DNA from: Hyphomicrobium sp.
GTDB lineage: Bacteria; Pseudomonadota; Alphaproteobacteria; Rhizobiales; Hyphomicrobiaceae
DNA: 34,214 nucleotides
NCBI GenBank assembly: GCA_025458125.1
Contig: JALOTA010000037.1
Location: 1-34,214, forward strand
Direction of reading: 5' to 3'
The notes below the pieces were generated by a model, which did no database searches, was not told the origin of the DNA, and was given only the letters and a program-made list of their open reading frames with translations. Position 1 is the stretch's first letter. Each line of letters begins with the position of its first letter. Both the position numbers and the translations under genes were made by a program. Shown piece after piece: positions 25,220 through 34,088 of the stretch.

Positions 25220-27130
25220 ATGGCATCTGTCAACCCCACCCTGGCTGATATGGACTCCTGCGACGTGCTCGTCGTGGGCGGCGGACACGCGGGAACGGAA
25301 GCAGCGGCCGCCGCCGCGCGCATGGGCGCGCGCACGATTCTCGTCACTCACCGGCAGACGACGATCGGCGAGATGTCGTGCAATCCGGCGATTGGTGGAT
25401 TGGGCAAGGGCCATCTTGTCCGGGAGGTCGATGCGCTCGACGGCCTCATGGGCCGCGTGGTGGATGCCGCGGGTATCCAGTTCCGCTTGCTCAACCGGTC
25501 CAAGGGTCCGGCCGTCCAGGGTCCGCGCGCCCAGGCTGACCGCAGGCTGTACCGTTCCGCCATGCAGTCAGCCATTGGCGCAACCGAGGGCCTGACCGTC
25601 GTCGAAGGCGCGGTCCAGGATCTGTTGGTGTCGAACGGCAAGGTCATGGGGCTCAAGCTGGAAGATGGCCGCGCGTTGCGAGCTGGCGCCGTCGTGCTCA
25701 CGACCGGCACGTTCCTCAATGGCGTGATCCATCTCGGCGACAGCCGCACCCCGGCGGGCCGGCACGGCGAGGCTCCGGCGAAGGGGCTGTCCGAGCGCCT
25801 TTATGGTCTGGGCCTGCGCATGGGACGCCTCAAGACCGGCACTCCCGCGCGCCTCGATGGCCGGACCATCGCCTGGGACCGGCTGGAGAGCCAGCCCGGC
25901 GACGATCCGCCGGTTCCCTTCTCTTTTCTGACCGGGACGATCACCACACCCCAGATTGCCTGCGGCGTCACGGCGACGACCCCGGCCACTCACGCCATCA
26001 TCCGCGAGAACCTGTCGCGTTCGCCCATGTATGGCGGCCAGATTCGAAGCGTCGGTCCCCGCTACTGCCCTTCTATCGAAGACAAAGTGGTGCGTTTCGC
26101 CGACCGCGAAACCCATCAGATTTTTCTCGAACCGGAAGGTCTGGACGACCCGACGGTCTATCCGAACGGCATCTCGACTTCGCTGCCGGCAGAGGTCCAG
26201 GACGCCTTCATCCGCACGATTCCGGGCCTTGAACAGGTCGCTGTTCTGCGCCCCGGCTACGCCATCGAATACGATTATGTCGATCCTCGCGAACTGGAAG
26301 CCACACTCGAGACGAAGCGCCTGCCTGGGCTTTTCCTCGCGGGACAGATCAACGGCACGACCGGATATGAGGAGGCGGCGGCGCAGGGCCTCGTCGCGGG
26401 AATCAATGCCGCTCTGGTGGCCGGCGGGCGTGGTCGAACTTTCGTTCTTTCCCGGTCCGATGCATACATCGGCGTGATGATCGACGATCTCGTCACGCGC
26501 GGCGTCAGCGAACCCTACCGCATGTTCACATCGCGCGCGGAGTTCCGGCTGAAACTGCGCGCGGACAATTCCGATCAACGCCTGACCCCGTTCGGCCTCG
26601 ACATCGGATGCGTTGGCCGCTCCCGGGCCGACAGCTTCCAGGCGCGGATGGTGATACTCGAGGCTGGCCGCGCGCTCCTGGAAAAACTCACGCTCACCCC
26701 GAACGAGGCCGCGCAAGCCGGCCTTGCGATCAATCAGGATGGCCGCCGCCGAACGGCCTACGAGCTTCTGTCGTTTCCTCAGGTCACGGTTGCGCGTCTG
26801 GCCGAGATCTGGCCCGAACTGGGCGGGATTACAGGCGCCGCTGCAAACCAGCTCGAAGTCGATGCCCGATACGCTGCCTACGTTCGGCGGCAGGACGAGG
26901 ACGTGGCCTCTCTCAAGCGCGACGAAGCCGTGACCATTCCACTCGACTTCGAGTTTCAATCCGTCGCCAGCCTGTCCAACGAAGTTCGCCAGAAGCTCGT
27001 GTTGCACAAGCCACGCACTTTGGCACAGGCCGCGCGCATCGACGGGATGACCCCTGCTGCGCTGACCTTGCTCCTGGCTGCTCTCAAGAAGGCCGCTCGA
27101 GCACCCAAAGACCGAAAATCGATAGCATGA
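25220..27130 (+). CDS. mnmG: tRNA uridine-5-carboxymethylaminomethyl(34) synthesis enzyme MnmG
   Basis: MnmG is the FAD- and NADH-dependent partner of MnmE in U34 modification. The FAD-binding [10 protein letters not shown] motif starts at residue 20. Then come [29 protein letters not shown], the redox-active region with [17 protein letters not shown], and [21 protein letters not shown], followed by [17 protein letters not shown] and the C-terminal helical MnmE-binding domain. The protein has 636 residues, full length. A start at 25250 is possible, but the one at 25220 is preceded by an AGAAG stretch. Its stop overlaps rsmG by 4 nt. Confidence 0.97.
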   Translation: MASVNPTLADMDSCDVLVVGGGHAGTEAAAAAARMGARTILVTHRQTTIGEMSCNPAIGGLGKGHLVREVDALDGLMGRVVDAAGIQFRLLNRSKGPAVQGPRAQADRRLYRSAMQSAIGATEGLTVVEGAVQDLLVSNGKVMGLKLEDGRALRAGAVVLTTGTFLNGVIHLGDSRTPAGRHGEAPAKGLSERLYGLGLRMGRLKTGTPARLDGRTIAWDRLESQPGDDPPVPFSFLTGTITTPQIACGVTATTPATHAIIRENLSRSPMYGGQIRSVGPRYCPSIEDKVVRFADRETHQIFLEPEGLDDPTVYPNGISTSLPAEVQDAFIRTIPGLEQVAVLRPGYAIEYDYVDPRELEATLETKRLPGLFLAGQINGTTGYEEAAAQGLVAGINAALVAGGRGRTFVLSRSDAYIGVMIDDLVTRGVSEPYRMFTSRAEFRLKLRADNSDQRLTPFGLDIGCVGRSRADSFQARMVILEAGRALLEKLTLTPNEAAQAGLAINQDGRRRTAYELLSFPQVTVARLAEIWPELGGITGAAANQLEVDARYAAYVRRQDEDVASLKRDEAVTIPLDFEFQSVASLSNEVRQKLVLHKPRTLAQAARIDGMTPAALTLLLAALKKAARAPKDRKSIA

Positions 27131-27801
27131 GCAACCCGACGGCCGTTATCGACGCGGGCAACTTTGCCGAGACGTTCGGGGTTTCACGTGAAACTGCTTT
27201 GAAATTCGAATCTTACGCGACTCTGCTCAAACAATGGCAGAAGGCCGTTCAACTCGTCGCGCCGAGTACCTTGAACGCGGTTTGGTGGCGGCACTTTGCG
27301 GATTCGGCGCAATTGATGGCCCTGTGCCCGCCGGGTGCTCGAACCTGGCTCGATCTGGGGTCAGGGGGCGGCTTTCCCGGGCTCGTGATCGCCTTGATGG
27401 CCTGTGATCCGGCCGCGCAGGCCCCGGGCCTTCGTGTCACGCTGGTTGAAAGCGATTCGCGAAAAGCGGCGTTCCTGCGCGAGGTGGCCCGACAGGCCGG
27501 GTGCACTGTGGACATCTTGGGGACGAGAATCGAATCGTCTTCGACTCGCGATAAGGTTGGGCGCGTCGAGGTGGTTTCGGCACGCGCCGTAGCGCCGCTA
27601 ACTGATCTTCTCGGTCTTGCTCATCCCTTTTGGGGCCCCACAACGGTGGGCCTGTTCCTCAAGGGCCGCGATGTCGAGAGCGAGGTTGAAGCGGCCGCTC
27701 AGGTCTGGGATTTCGAGTTGGAGCTAAAACCCAGCTTGACCGAGGCTTCGAGCCGTGTTGCGCGTATCCGAAACCTCAACCCGCGGGGAAAACCCGCCTG
27801 A
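27127..27801 (+). CDS. rsmG: 16S rRNA (guanine-527-N7) methyltransferase RsmG
   Basis: RsmG (GidB) methylates N7 of G527 in 16S rRNA with SAM. The 224-residue protein has [16 protein letters not shown] near the N-terminus, the SAM-binding motif [34 protein letters not shown], and the late [14 protein letters not shown]. Codons 18-23 (GVSRET) are themselves a parS site. It starts at an ATG overlapping the mnmG stop (ATGA). ParA follows after 15 nt. A longer in-frame reading upstream lies inside mnmG and is not used. Confidence 0.95.
   Translation: MSNPTAVIDAGNFAETFGVSRETALKFESYATLLKQWQKAVQLVAPSTLNAVWWRHFADSAQLMALCPPGARTWLDLGSGGGFPGLVIALMACDPAAQAPGLRVTLVESDSRKAAFLREVARQAGCTVDILGTRIESSSTRDKVGRVEVVSARAVAPLTDLLGLAHPFWGPTTVGLFLKGRDVESEVEAAAQVWDFELELKPSLTEASSRVARIRNLNPRGKPA
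27180..27195. promoter_or_regulatory. parS site 3, inside the rsmG coding sequence
   Basis: GGTTTCACGTGAAACT holds the complete 14-bp GTTTCACGTGAAAC core within codons 18-23 of rsmG, where it encodes GVSRET. It is about 620 bp upstream of parA. Confidence 0.93.
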
Positions 27802-27816
27802 TCGAGGGGCTATCCC

Positions 27817-28650
27817 GTGACCGGCAGTGATCAGAATGGCACCCGCCTAAGGGTTCTGGCTGTTGCCAACCAGAAGGGCGGCGTTGGCAAGACGACCACG
27901 GCAATCAATCTGGGAACTGCTCTCGCCGCTATCGGTGAACGCGTACTGGTTGTCGACCTCGACCCACAGGGCAATGCCTCGACCGGTCTTGGCGTTTCAC
28001 CCGAGGCGCGCTCGCGCACGGCCTATGATGTTCTGATCGGCTCGTGCTCGCTTGCCGACGCAGCGGTGGCGACCGCCGTCCCGGGCTTGTCGATTGTGAC
28101 GGCGAACAGCGACCTGGTCGGCATCGAGCACGATCTCATCAGCGACGCTGGCCGGCCTTACAAGCTACGCGACGCGGTAACGGCGCTTGCCGGCCGGGCC
28201 AGGGCCAATCCCGGTCAGCCGTCCTTCAGCTACATTCTGATCGACTGCCCGCCGTCGCTCAATCTGCTGACGCTCAACGCCTTGGCCGCCGCGAACGCGG
28301 TCATCGTTCCGGTGCAATGCGAGTTCTTCGCGCTCGAAGGTATCTCGCAGCTGAAGGACTCGATCGATCAGATCCGCGCCACGCTCAACCCGCGTCTGGA
28401 GATCCAGGGCGTGGTGCTCACAATGCACGACGCGCGCACCTCGCTGTCTCGCGAGGTTGCCGACAACGTCCGTGCGTTTTTCGGTCCGAAAGTCTACGAG
28501 AGCGTCATCCCCCGCAATACGCGCGTGGCCGAAGCTCCGTCACACGGCAAGCCGATCCTTCTCTACGATTACGACTGCGCCGGCAGTCAAGCCTACATCC
28601 GCCTCGCCACCGAAATCATCGAACGCGAGCGGCAGACAAAAGCTGCGTAA
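27817..28650 (+). CDS. parA: Chromosome partitioning ATPase ParA (Soj)
   Basis: ParA is the Walker-type ATPase that moves ParB-parS complexes, and so the origin region, across the nucleoid. The deviant Walker A KGGVGKTT is at residues 20-27, including the signature first Lys. VDLDPQGNAS (A' motif), LIDCPPSLNLLTLNAL (Walker B) and the DNA-contacting C-terminal region follow. It has 277 residues, chromosomal ParA length, with no extra N-terminal DNA-binding domain. The GTG at 27817 is preceded by GAGGGG. It forms an operon with parB (about 75 nt spacing) and probably rsmG. Confidence 0.96.
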   Translation: MTGSDQNGTRLRVLAVANQKGGVGKTTTAINLGTALAAIGERVLVVDLDPQGNASTGLGVSPEARSRTAYDVLIGSCSLADAAVATAVPGLSIVTANSDLVGIEHDLISDAGRPYKLRDAVTALAGRARANPGQPSFSYILIDCPPSLNLLTLNALAAANAVIVPVQCEFFALEGISQLKDSIDQIRATLNPRLEIQGVVLTMHDARTSLSREVADNVRAFFGPKVYESVIPRNTRVAEAPSHGKPILLYDYDCAGSQAYIRLATEIIERERQTKAA

Positions 28651-28725
28651 GTCCGATCTCCCGCCGGGAGGTCCGTTCGCGTAACTGAAAAGAAGACGAC
28701 GGCCTTTGAATAGGTGAACACAGCC

Positions 28726-29616
28726 ATGAACGTGCCTCTGCCGAAAAGCCGCCTTGGCCGTGGTCTCGCGTCACTGATCGGGGACACTCCGAGCCTCACC
28801 GCGCCGCGCGGCCCTGCGGAAGGCGAGCAGCGGCTGGTCGGCACGGACCAGCTCCGGGGCGGCCGGTTCAACCCCCGCAAGGATTTCCGCGAGGACGATC
28901 TGGCTGAACTCGCCGACTCGATCCGCTCGAAGGGTCTGGTCCAGCCGATCATCGTCCGGCCCGATCCCGATAACGCCGACCACATGTTCGAGATCGTCGC
29001 CGGCGAAAGGCGCTGGCGGGCGGCGCAGCGGGCCGGCCTGCACACCGTGCCGGTTATTGTCCGCAACCTCAACGACAAGGAAGTTCTCGAACTCGCAATC
29101 ATCGAGAACGTGCAGCGGGCCGACCTCAATGCGATCGAAGAGGCCACGGGCTATCGCGATCTCATCGAGCGTTTCGACTACAGCCAGGAGCAGGTGTCGG
29201 AGATCATCGGCAAGAGCCGCAGCCACGTCACGAACACCCTCAGGCTTTTGAAGCTTCCCGCGACCGTCCAGGCCCTCGTTCAGGGCGGTTCGCTGACAGC
29301 AGGTCATGCGCGCGCCCTTGTCGGCCGTGACGACGCCGAAGAACTGGCTCAGAAGATCATCGAACAGAGCCTGAACGTGCGCGCAGTCGAGTCCCTCGTG
29401 CAGACCGGCCCGATCGGGACGCCGGGATCGAGCCCGCGCAAGGTTCGCGAAAAGGACCCCGACACGCGGGCCTTCGAGAAGGAGCTGACCGACGCCCTCG
29501 GCCTCAAGGTCGAGATCAAGCGCGGGTCTGGCGAAAGCGGTGTCATGACCATAAAGTTCGGCAACTTCGATCAGCTCGACTATATCCGCATGCGTTTGAC
29601 CGGCATGTCGGAGTAA
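28726..29616 (+). CDS. parB: Chromosome partitioning protein ParB (Spo0J)
   Basis: ParB is a CTP-dependent DNA clamp that loads at parS and spreads. The N-terminus (PKSRLGRGLASLIGD) carries the basic patch that stimulates ParA. The CTP-binding domain has GERRWRAAQ (93-101) and ENVQRADLNAIEEA. The helix-turn-helix SQEQVSEIIGKSRSHVTNTL binds parS, and a C-terminal dimerisation domain ends IKFGNFDQLDYIRMRL. It has 296 residues from the ATG at 28726, which has AGGTG 8 nt upstream; a GTG at 28714 in the same frame lacks one. Three strong parS sites lie 1.5 to 3.7 kb upstream. Confidence 0.96.
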   Translation: MNVPLPKSRLGRGLASLIGDTPSLTAPRGPAEGEQRLVGTDQLRGGRFNPRKDFREDDLAELADSIRSKGLVQPIIVRPDPDNADHMFEIVAGERRWRAAQRAGLHTVPVIVRNLNDKEVLELAIIENVQRADLNAIEEATGYRDLIERFDYSQEQVSEIIGKSRSHVTNTLRLLKLPATVQALVQGGSLTAGHARALVGRDDAEELAQKIIEQSLNVRAVESLVQTGPIGTPGSSPRKVREKDPDTRAFEKELTDALGLKVEIKRGSGESGVMTIKFGNFDQLDYIRMRLTGMSE

Positions 29617-29728
29617 AACGCAGCCGGTGCGTCTCGGCCCTGGTTTGCCAACGCCCGGCGATTAACTTGACGCCGCCGACCGCTTGGGGCATCGGCAACG
29701 TGCTCTAGCCTCAGCTTTCGGGTTGCCC

Positions 29729-30049
29729 ATGTCCGACGACGTGTTAACCGAATTGGCCGCAACCATTCGCAAGCGCCGGTCGGCGTCGGCTGAGCAGTCC
29801 TATACCAAATCGCTTCTGGAAGCTGGGCCCTCGCGCTGCGCTCGGAAATTCGGCGAGGAAGCGATGGAAACAGTGGTCGCTGCGTTGACCGAAGACGCCG
29901 CCGCGCTGACATCGGAGGCCGCCGACGCGGTGTACCATCTCCTCGTGCTACTGGAAGTGCGAGGAGTTGCGATCGAGGACGTGCTCGCCACCCTGCGCGC
30001 CCGCCAGGTCACGTCCGGCCATGCGGAAAAAGCCGCCAGATCGAAGTGA
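29729..30049 (+). CDS. hisE: Phosphoribosyl-ATP pyrophosphatase
   Basis: HisE hydrolyses phosphoribosyl-ATP to phosphoribosyl-AMP, the second step of histidine synthesis. The 106-residue protein has the MazG-like four-helix pattern, with [24 protein letters not shown] (the metal-binding Glu residues) and [18 protein letters not shown]. It starts at the ATG at 29729, 112 nt after parB. In relatives hisE commonly closes a his cluster beside coaA; here the hisE-coaA pair is present without other his genes, directly after parB. Its stop overlaps the coaA GTG (GTGA). Confidence 0.92.
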   Translation: MSDDVLTELAATIRKRRSASAEQSYTKSLLEAGPSRCARKFGEEAMETVVAALTEDAAALTSEAADAVYHLLVLLEVRGVAIEDVLATLRARQVTSGHAEKAARSK

Positions 30050-31128
30050 GTGTTCTCCAACCGGAGCCTGCGTTTCACGTGAGTCCCACCCAGCAGCAAA
30101 GTGCCAAGCGTCAAAAGCGGGAGAAACGGCTCAGCGCGGCTGTCCGGCGCAAGCGCCGCCGCGCTAAACGCCAAACGCTTACGGACCAAAATCTGGTTTT
30201 TTCTCCCTATCGCGTCTTCAGCCGTGCGGACTGGGCCCGACTGCGCGCCGATACCCCGATGACCCTGCAGTCCGAGGAGCTCGAGCAGCTCTCTGGCATC
30301 ATCGAGGAGCTTTCCGTCGACGAAGTTGAAAAGATCTATCTTCCGCTGTCCCGCCTGCTCAATCTCTACGTAGCGGCCCTTCAGCAGTTGCATGCCGTTT
30401 CGACGACGTTTCTCGGTCGTTCAGATACCAAGGTGCCCTTCATTATTGGCGTCGCAGGTTCGGTCGCCGTTGGAAAGAGCACGACGGCTCGTGTTCTCAA
30501 GGCGCTCCTCGCGCGCTGGCCCGATCACCCACGCGTCGACCTCGTCACCACGGACGGATTCCTTTTTCCCAACGCCGAACTCGAAGCGCGCGGGATCATG
30601 AACCGCAAGGGATTTCCCGAAAGTTTTGATACAGCCGCACTTCTGCAGTTCCTTGCCGACGTCAAATCAGGAAAGGACGTCGTCGAAGCGCCCGTTTACT
30701 CGCATTTCCATTACGACATCCTGCCGGACCAGACGACAATGCTCGAGAAGCCCGATATTCTCATTGTCGAAGGCTTGAACGTACTTCAGCCCGCACGGCT
30801 TCCGAAAGATGGCGCCGAAATCCCTTTCGTTTCTGACTTCTTTGATTTCTCCATCTACATCGACGCGGATCCCGATGTGATCGAGGAATGGTACCTTGAA
30901 AGGTTCATGCGGCTTCGCAGCACCGCCTTTCGCGATCCTGGCGCTTACTTCCACAAGTACGCGAGCATGTCGGCCGAAGAGGCAAAGGTTCGCGCTCTTG
31001 ATTTGTGGTCGACGATCAATCTGAAAAATCTCGAAGAGAATATCTTGCCGACACGCCAGCGCGCTCGGCTGATCCTGCGCAAGACCGCCGATCACCGGGT
31101 CGAATCGGTCGCGCTGCGAAAGCTGTAG
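30046..31128 (+). CDS. coaA: Type I pantothenate kinase with basic N-terminal extension
   Basis: CoaA phosphorylates pantothenate, the first and controlling step of coenzyme A synthesis. From [20 protein letters not shown] onward it follows the E. coli enzyme closely: P-loop [12 protein letters not shown] (135-146), [36 protein letters not shown] and [14 protein letters not shown]. At 360 residues it is about 40-45 longer than usual. The extra N-terminal stretch has a run of Lys and Arg (residues 20-43). Only two in-frame starts exist, GTG at 30046 (overlapping hisE) and GTG at 30079, and both retain it. coaE is also in this window. Confidence 0.93.
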   Translation: MSVLQPEPAFHVSPTQQQSAKRQKREKRLSAAVRRKRRRAKRQTLTDQNLVFSPYRVFSRADWARLRADTPMTLQSEELEQLSGIIEELSVDEVEKIYLPLSRLLNLYVAALQQLHAVSTTFLGRSDTKVPFIIGVAGSVAVGKSTTARVLKALLARWPDHPRVDLVTTDGFLFPNAELEARGIMNRKGFPESFDTAALLQFLADVKSGKDVVEAPVYSHFHYDILPDQTTMLEKPDILIVEGLNVLQPARLPKDGAEIPFVSDFFDFSIYIDADPDVIEEWYLERFMRLRSTAFRDPGAYFHKYASMSAEEAKVRALDLWSTINLKNLEENILPTRQRARLILRKTADHRVESVALRKL

Positions 31129-31152
31129 GCTTCACTCCCACTGCAAAAGAAA

Positions 31153-31175
31153 AAGGCCGCTTGGGGAGCGGCCTT
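31153..31175. terminator. Bidirectional intrinsic terminator
   Basis: A perfect 9-bp stem (AAGGCCGCT with AGCGGCCTT, 5-nt loop) lies between coaA (+) and the minus-strand hypothetical gene. On the minus strand it is followed by the T-rich tract TTTCTTTTGC, so it is strongest for that gene; the plus-strand side is weaker. Confidence 0.85.
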
Positions 31176-31224
31176 CGAAGTTTGGAGTGGGCTCTGAGGT
31201 CAGAGTGGACCGCGCGGGTCGCGA

Positions 31225-31791
31225 TCACCGCGACGGGCCATTCCGATCCTGCAAGCTCGATAAGACGAGACGCGTGAACTCGGTATTGCGAAGGAATACT
31301 GCGTAAGGCGAAAACTGGAACGCGAACCAATAAGACTTGTAGTGCAAGTGAATCGCGGTCTTTGCGGTCGCAATGCTCGCCGCATATGCGGCCGCGTAGA
31401 GATCGGGTTTCTCAAGTCGCTTGGCCGTTGCCGGATGTTCGTCCGCGGCGGCGGAGGTGTCGTCACCGTCAGGCGTCGACTTCGCGGGCGGCACGTCTGA
31501 TCCGGCAGGCGCCGAGGAGGACTGACGCCGGACAACGGGCGAGCGCGTGTTCAGAGAAATGACATTGCTCGCCGGAACGGCGGCCGGCCGCGACGGTGTT
31601 GCCTGGCTCTGCTGGTATTTGTCGCGCAGACGGCGCACCGCTGACGGATTGGTAATGCCGAGCGCCTTTATTGCAGTTGTGGGTTTCATCCCCGGATTTG
31701 CGGCAATCATTTTGCCGATAGCGGCTAGAGAACCCGCGTCGTCAAGGCCCGAACCTTTGGGCCGGCCGCGTGCGGCGGACTTGTGAGCCAT
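31225..31791 (-). CDS. Unrecognised protein with AT-hook-like and helix-turn-helix-like segments
   Basis: I do not recognise this 188-residue protein. Residues 7-14 (ARGRPKGS) resemble an AT-hook, the minor-groove binding RGRP core. Residues 17-62 form a helical stretch (AIGKMIAANPGMKPTTAIKA then GITNPSAVRRLRDKY) that looks like a helix-turn-helix. The middle (70-125) is low-complexity, rich in Ser, Pro, Ala and Asp. The last 55 residues are aromatic and amphipathic (YAAAYAASIATAKTAIHLHY, YWFAFQFSPYAVFL). A DNA-binding regulator with a separate oligomerisation or lipid/granule-contact domain is a guess. The ATG at 31791 has AGGT 8 nt upstream; a longer in-frame reading starts in the A+T-rich gap. 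The coaA-side terminator closes it. Confidence 0.7.
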   Translation of the reverse strand: MAHKSAARGRPKGSGLDDAGSLAAIGKMIAANPGMKPTTAIKALGITNPSAVRRLRDKYQQSQATPSRPAAVPASNVISLNTRSPVVRRQSSSAPAGSDVPPAKSTPDGDDTSAAADEHPATAKRLEKPDLYAAAYAASIATAKTAIHLHYKSYWFAFQFSPYAVFLRNTEFTRLVLSSLQDRNGPSR

Positions 31792-32037
31792 TCTTTCCGA
31801 CCTGCATGAAAGCATTCGAATTGATTTTAGAATGCAGTTATTCGCTGGAATTTCCAGTGAGTTTAAATACCAGTAGGTCAAGAAAGGGATCGAACAACTT
31901 GTTTATGTTGCGTAATTACACCGCGGACTTGTATGTCCGCGAGAACGGAAAGGGATGATTCAGCTACAACGCAGCGCAGTAACAAGGGGTTCAATTTTCA
32001 ATAGGCGGGAATGACGATAGCATTTCTGCCTATTGCT
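31792..32037. promoter_or_regulatory. A+T-rich intergenic region with several inverted repeats
   Basis: This 246-bp gap between the pfkB-family stop and the hypothetical gene is clearly richer in A+T than the rest of the window. It holds CTGCAT...ATGCAG overlapping GCATTC...GAATGC (31802-31837), the near-perfect dyad CTGGAA-T-TTCCAG (31845-31857), and CGCGGAC-6-GTCCGCG (31922-31941), the last a likely terminator or hairpin for pfkB. The dyads just upstream of the AT-hook gene would suit autoregulation, which is an inference. Confidence 0.45.
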
Positions 32038-32973
32038 TCACGGAATAAGGCCGCGCGTCCGGGCGAGTTCGCCGAGATTCGTCTGAGGCCGGGCACCGAT
32101 AGACGAAAGCCCATAGAGGAAGCCGGCCGCATAGAGGTCGCCCGCCCCTGTCGTATCGACCACCTGCGCCACAGGCTCGACGGGGATTTCATGCGTCTTG
32201 CCGTCGGCAATGATCACCGAGCCTCGCGCACTGCGGGTGAGGACGGCAAGCCGGGTGTCGGCCGCGGCCCGCCGTGCTGCCTCTGCAAAGCTCGGCGTCT
32301 GATAAAGCGACGTGATCTCCGACTCATTGGCGAAAAGAATTCCGACGCCGCCACGAATGAGGTCGAGGAACTCATCGCGATGGCGTTCGACACAGAATCC
32401 GTCCGATAGCGTCAGGGCGACAGTCCGGCCGGCCTTGCCGGCGATGGCGACGGCTTGCCGGAACGCGGCCTTCGCCTGCGGCTGATCGAAGAGGTAGCCC
32501 TCCAAGTAGACGATCTGTGCGCTCTCGACGGTTGCTGCGTCGACTTCCCCGTGATCGAGATCGGTGCTGATGCCGAGAAAGGTATTCATCGTGCGCTCCC
32601 CGTCCGGGGTGACGAGAATGAGGGAGCGTGACGTCGGCGCCTTGCCATTGACAGGTGCGGTCGAGAAATCGACGCCAGCAGCGCCGATGTCATGGCGAAA
32701 GATCCGCCCGAACTCGTCGCCGGCCACTTTTCCGATGAACGCCGCCTTGCCGCCGAACGAGGCGACCCCGACCATCGTGTTTGCCGCCGACCCTCCGGAA
32801 ATCTCAATGGCCGGTCCCATCTCGGAGTAGAGCTGCTGTACCGTCTCGGCATCGACCAGCCGCATGGAGCCCTTTGCGGCGCCGTGCCGGTCCAGAAAGG
32901 CTTCGTCGCACCGCCCGATGATGTCGACGATGGCATTGCCGATCGCAACAACGGCATAACGGGCGGCGGTCAT
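32038..32973 (-). pseudogene. PfkB-family kinase (adenosine kinase-like) with C-terminal in-frame deletion
   Basis: This is a ribokinase-family enzyme resembling alphaproteobacterial adenosine kinases. VVAIGNAIVDIIGR opens the protein, then SGGSAANTMVGVASFGGKAAFIGKVAGDEFG, RTMNTFLG and the catalytic VDTTGAGD with Asp279. It then reads YAAGFLYGL-SS-IGARPQTNL. In the relatives I know, about 21 residues (a Gly/Arg-rich turn and the CGRLG...AAAEVI helix) separate those two parts, so a deletion of about 63 nt near 32098-32110 is likely. The frame is kept and the protein has 311 residues. Activity is doubtful, because the missing helix packs on the nucleotide site. GGAGGAAGCCAAC precedes the ATG. 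Confidence 0.7.
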
Positions 32974-33053
32974 GTTGGCTTCCTCCTGAAATTTGCGCGG
33001 ACTATAGGCGGCGCGGCGGCGGCCGCAACTGCGGCACGGCTGTCGCGCCGGAG

Positions 33054-34082
33054 CTACTTCTGAGGCCGTGCCAGGACCGAGAGCGACAGGACCAGCCGTT
33101 CGGCCAGAAGGTCCTCCAAGATCGACGACCGGCGGGCGGAACGGGCGGTTTGCGCGATGCCGTTCAGGGCCTTCTCTATCGTGTCGGCTTTCCAGAGGCG
33201 AAGCTGGGACTTTATCGCGTCAGCCTGCCTGAAATGAAGTGGTGGACGGAAATCCGTAACGGCCTGATCGATCGATTTTCCCGTCCGGATGACTGCTCCG
33301 AGACGATGCAGCCGCGTGAAGTGGCGTTGCAGCGCCAGGATGATGCTTTGCGCATTTTCGCCAGCCGCCAGCGCCCGGTGCAGTTCATCGACCGCCCGCT
33401 CTCTTTCGCCCGCCGCTGCCGCATTGACGACGCGGTCCAGGGTGAGTTCCGCGGCATCGGCGACAACCGCTTCGACATCGTCTTCGGTGATCTCCCGTTG
33501 CCCACGGGCATAGATAGCCAGCTTTTCGATCTCGCCCCGCGACAGGACACGGTCGGCGCCGAGACGCATGAGCAGCTGTTGCCGCGCACCGGGGCTGATG
33601 GACATGTTGTGCGGCTTCAGGACGTCCAGAATAATTGAATCGAGGCCCCGATCATCGTCGGGGTAGCAGGCGATTGCAGCCGCATTGGTGGATTTCTCAA
33701 ACGCGCTGCGCAGGCTGTCGTCTTTCTTGAGGTTGCCGGCTTCCACGATCAGAACGCCGGCCAGAGATTTTGCCTCCAGAAGCGGCTTGATCATCTGTGA
33801 GTTGATGCGCCGGCCCGTTTCGGCGCGAACGATCTTGCGTCCGCCAAACATGGGGATTGTCAGCAGCTCAAGCGAAAGCCTGTCGGGATCGTTTTCCACG
33901 TCGGCATCGTTGAGACGAACGATTTCACCGGGAGGGTTGTCGGCCTCAGCGACGGCTTTTGCGAGGGCCATGCCGCGTTCGCTGATCAGGCCGGCGTCGC
34001 TTCCGTGAAGCAGAAAGGCATCGTATCGCGTGCCGGGGGTCTTCACCAAGGCCGCGACCTGGAACCCCTTGACGGAGACCAT
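33054..34082 (-). CDS. holA: DNA polymerase III delta subunit
   Basis: HolA is the clamp-loader subunit that opens the beta sliding clamp. The 342-residue protein has the AAA+-like fold with FLLHGSDAGLISERG (vestigial P-loop region), PMFGGRKIVRAETG, VLIVEAGNLKKDDSLRSAFE, YPDDDRGLDSII, the helical lid (LLMRLGADRVLSRGEIEKLAIY) and the C-terminal collar domain (ALQRHFTRLHRL). It lies after lptE on the minus strand with only a few bases between, as in other alphaproteobacteria, and its ATG is at 34082. It lies 80 bp upstream of the PfkB-family gene. Confidence 0.93.
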   Translation of the reverse strand: MVSVKGFQVAALVKTPGTRYDAFLLHGSDAGLISERGMALAKAVAEADNPPGEIVRLNDADVENDPDRLSLELLTIPMFGGRKIVRAETGRRINSQMIKPLLEAKSLAGVLIVEAGNLKKDDSLRSAFEKSTNAAAIACYPDDDRGLDSIILDVLKPHNMSISPGARQQLLMRLGADRVLSRGEIEKLAIYARGQREITEDDVEAVVADAAELTLDRVVNAAAAGERERAVDELHRALAAGENAQSIILALQRHFTRLHRLGAVIRTGKSIDQAVTDFRPPLHFRQADAIKSQLRLWKADTIEKALNGIAQTARSARRSSILEDLLAERLVLSLSVLARPQK

Positions 34083-34088
34083 CCGGTG

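Noticed and set aside
25568-27007. Minus-strand 479-codon frame
   Set aside because: It is the antisense shadow of mnmG, which is complete and conserved.
30071-30086. A fourth parS site at the start of coaA
   Set aside because: Only 12 of 16 positions match and one arm of the palindrome is broken. It is mentioned as a resemblance only.
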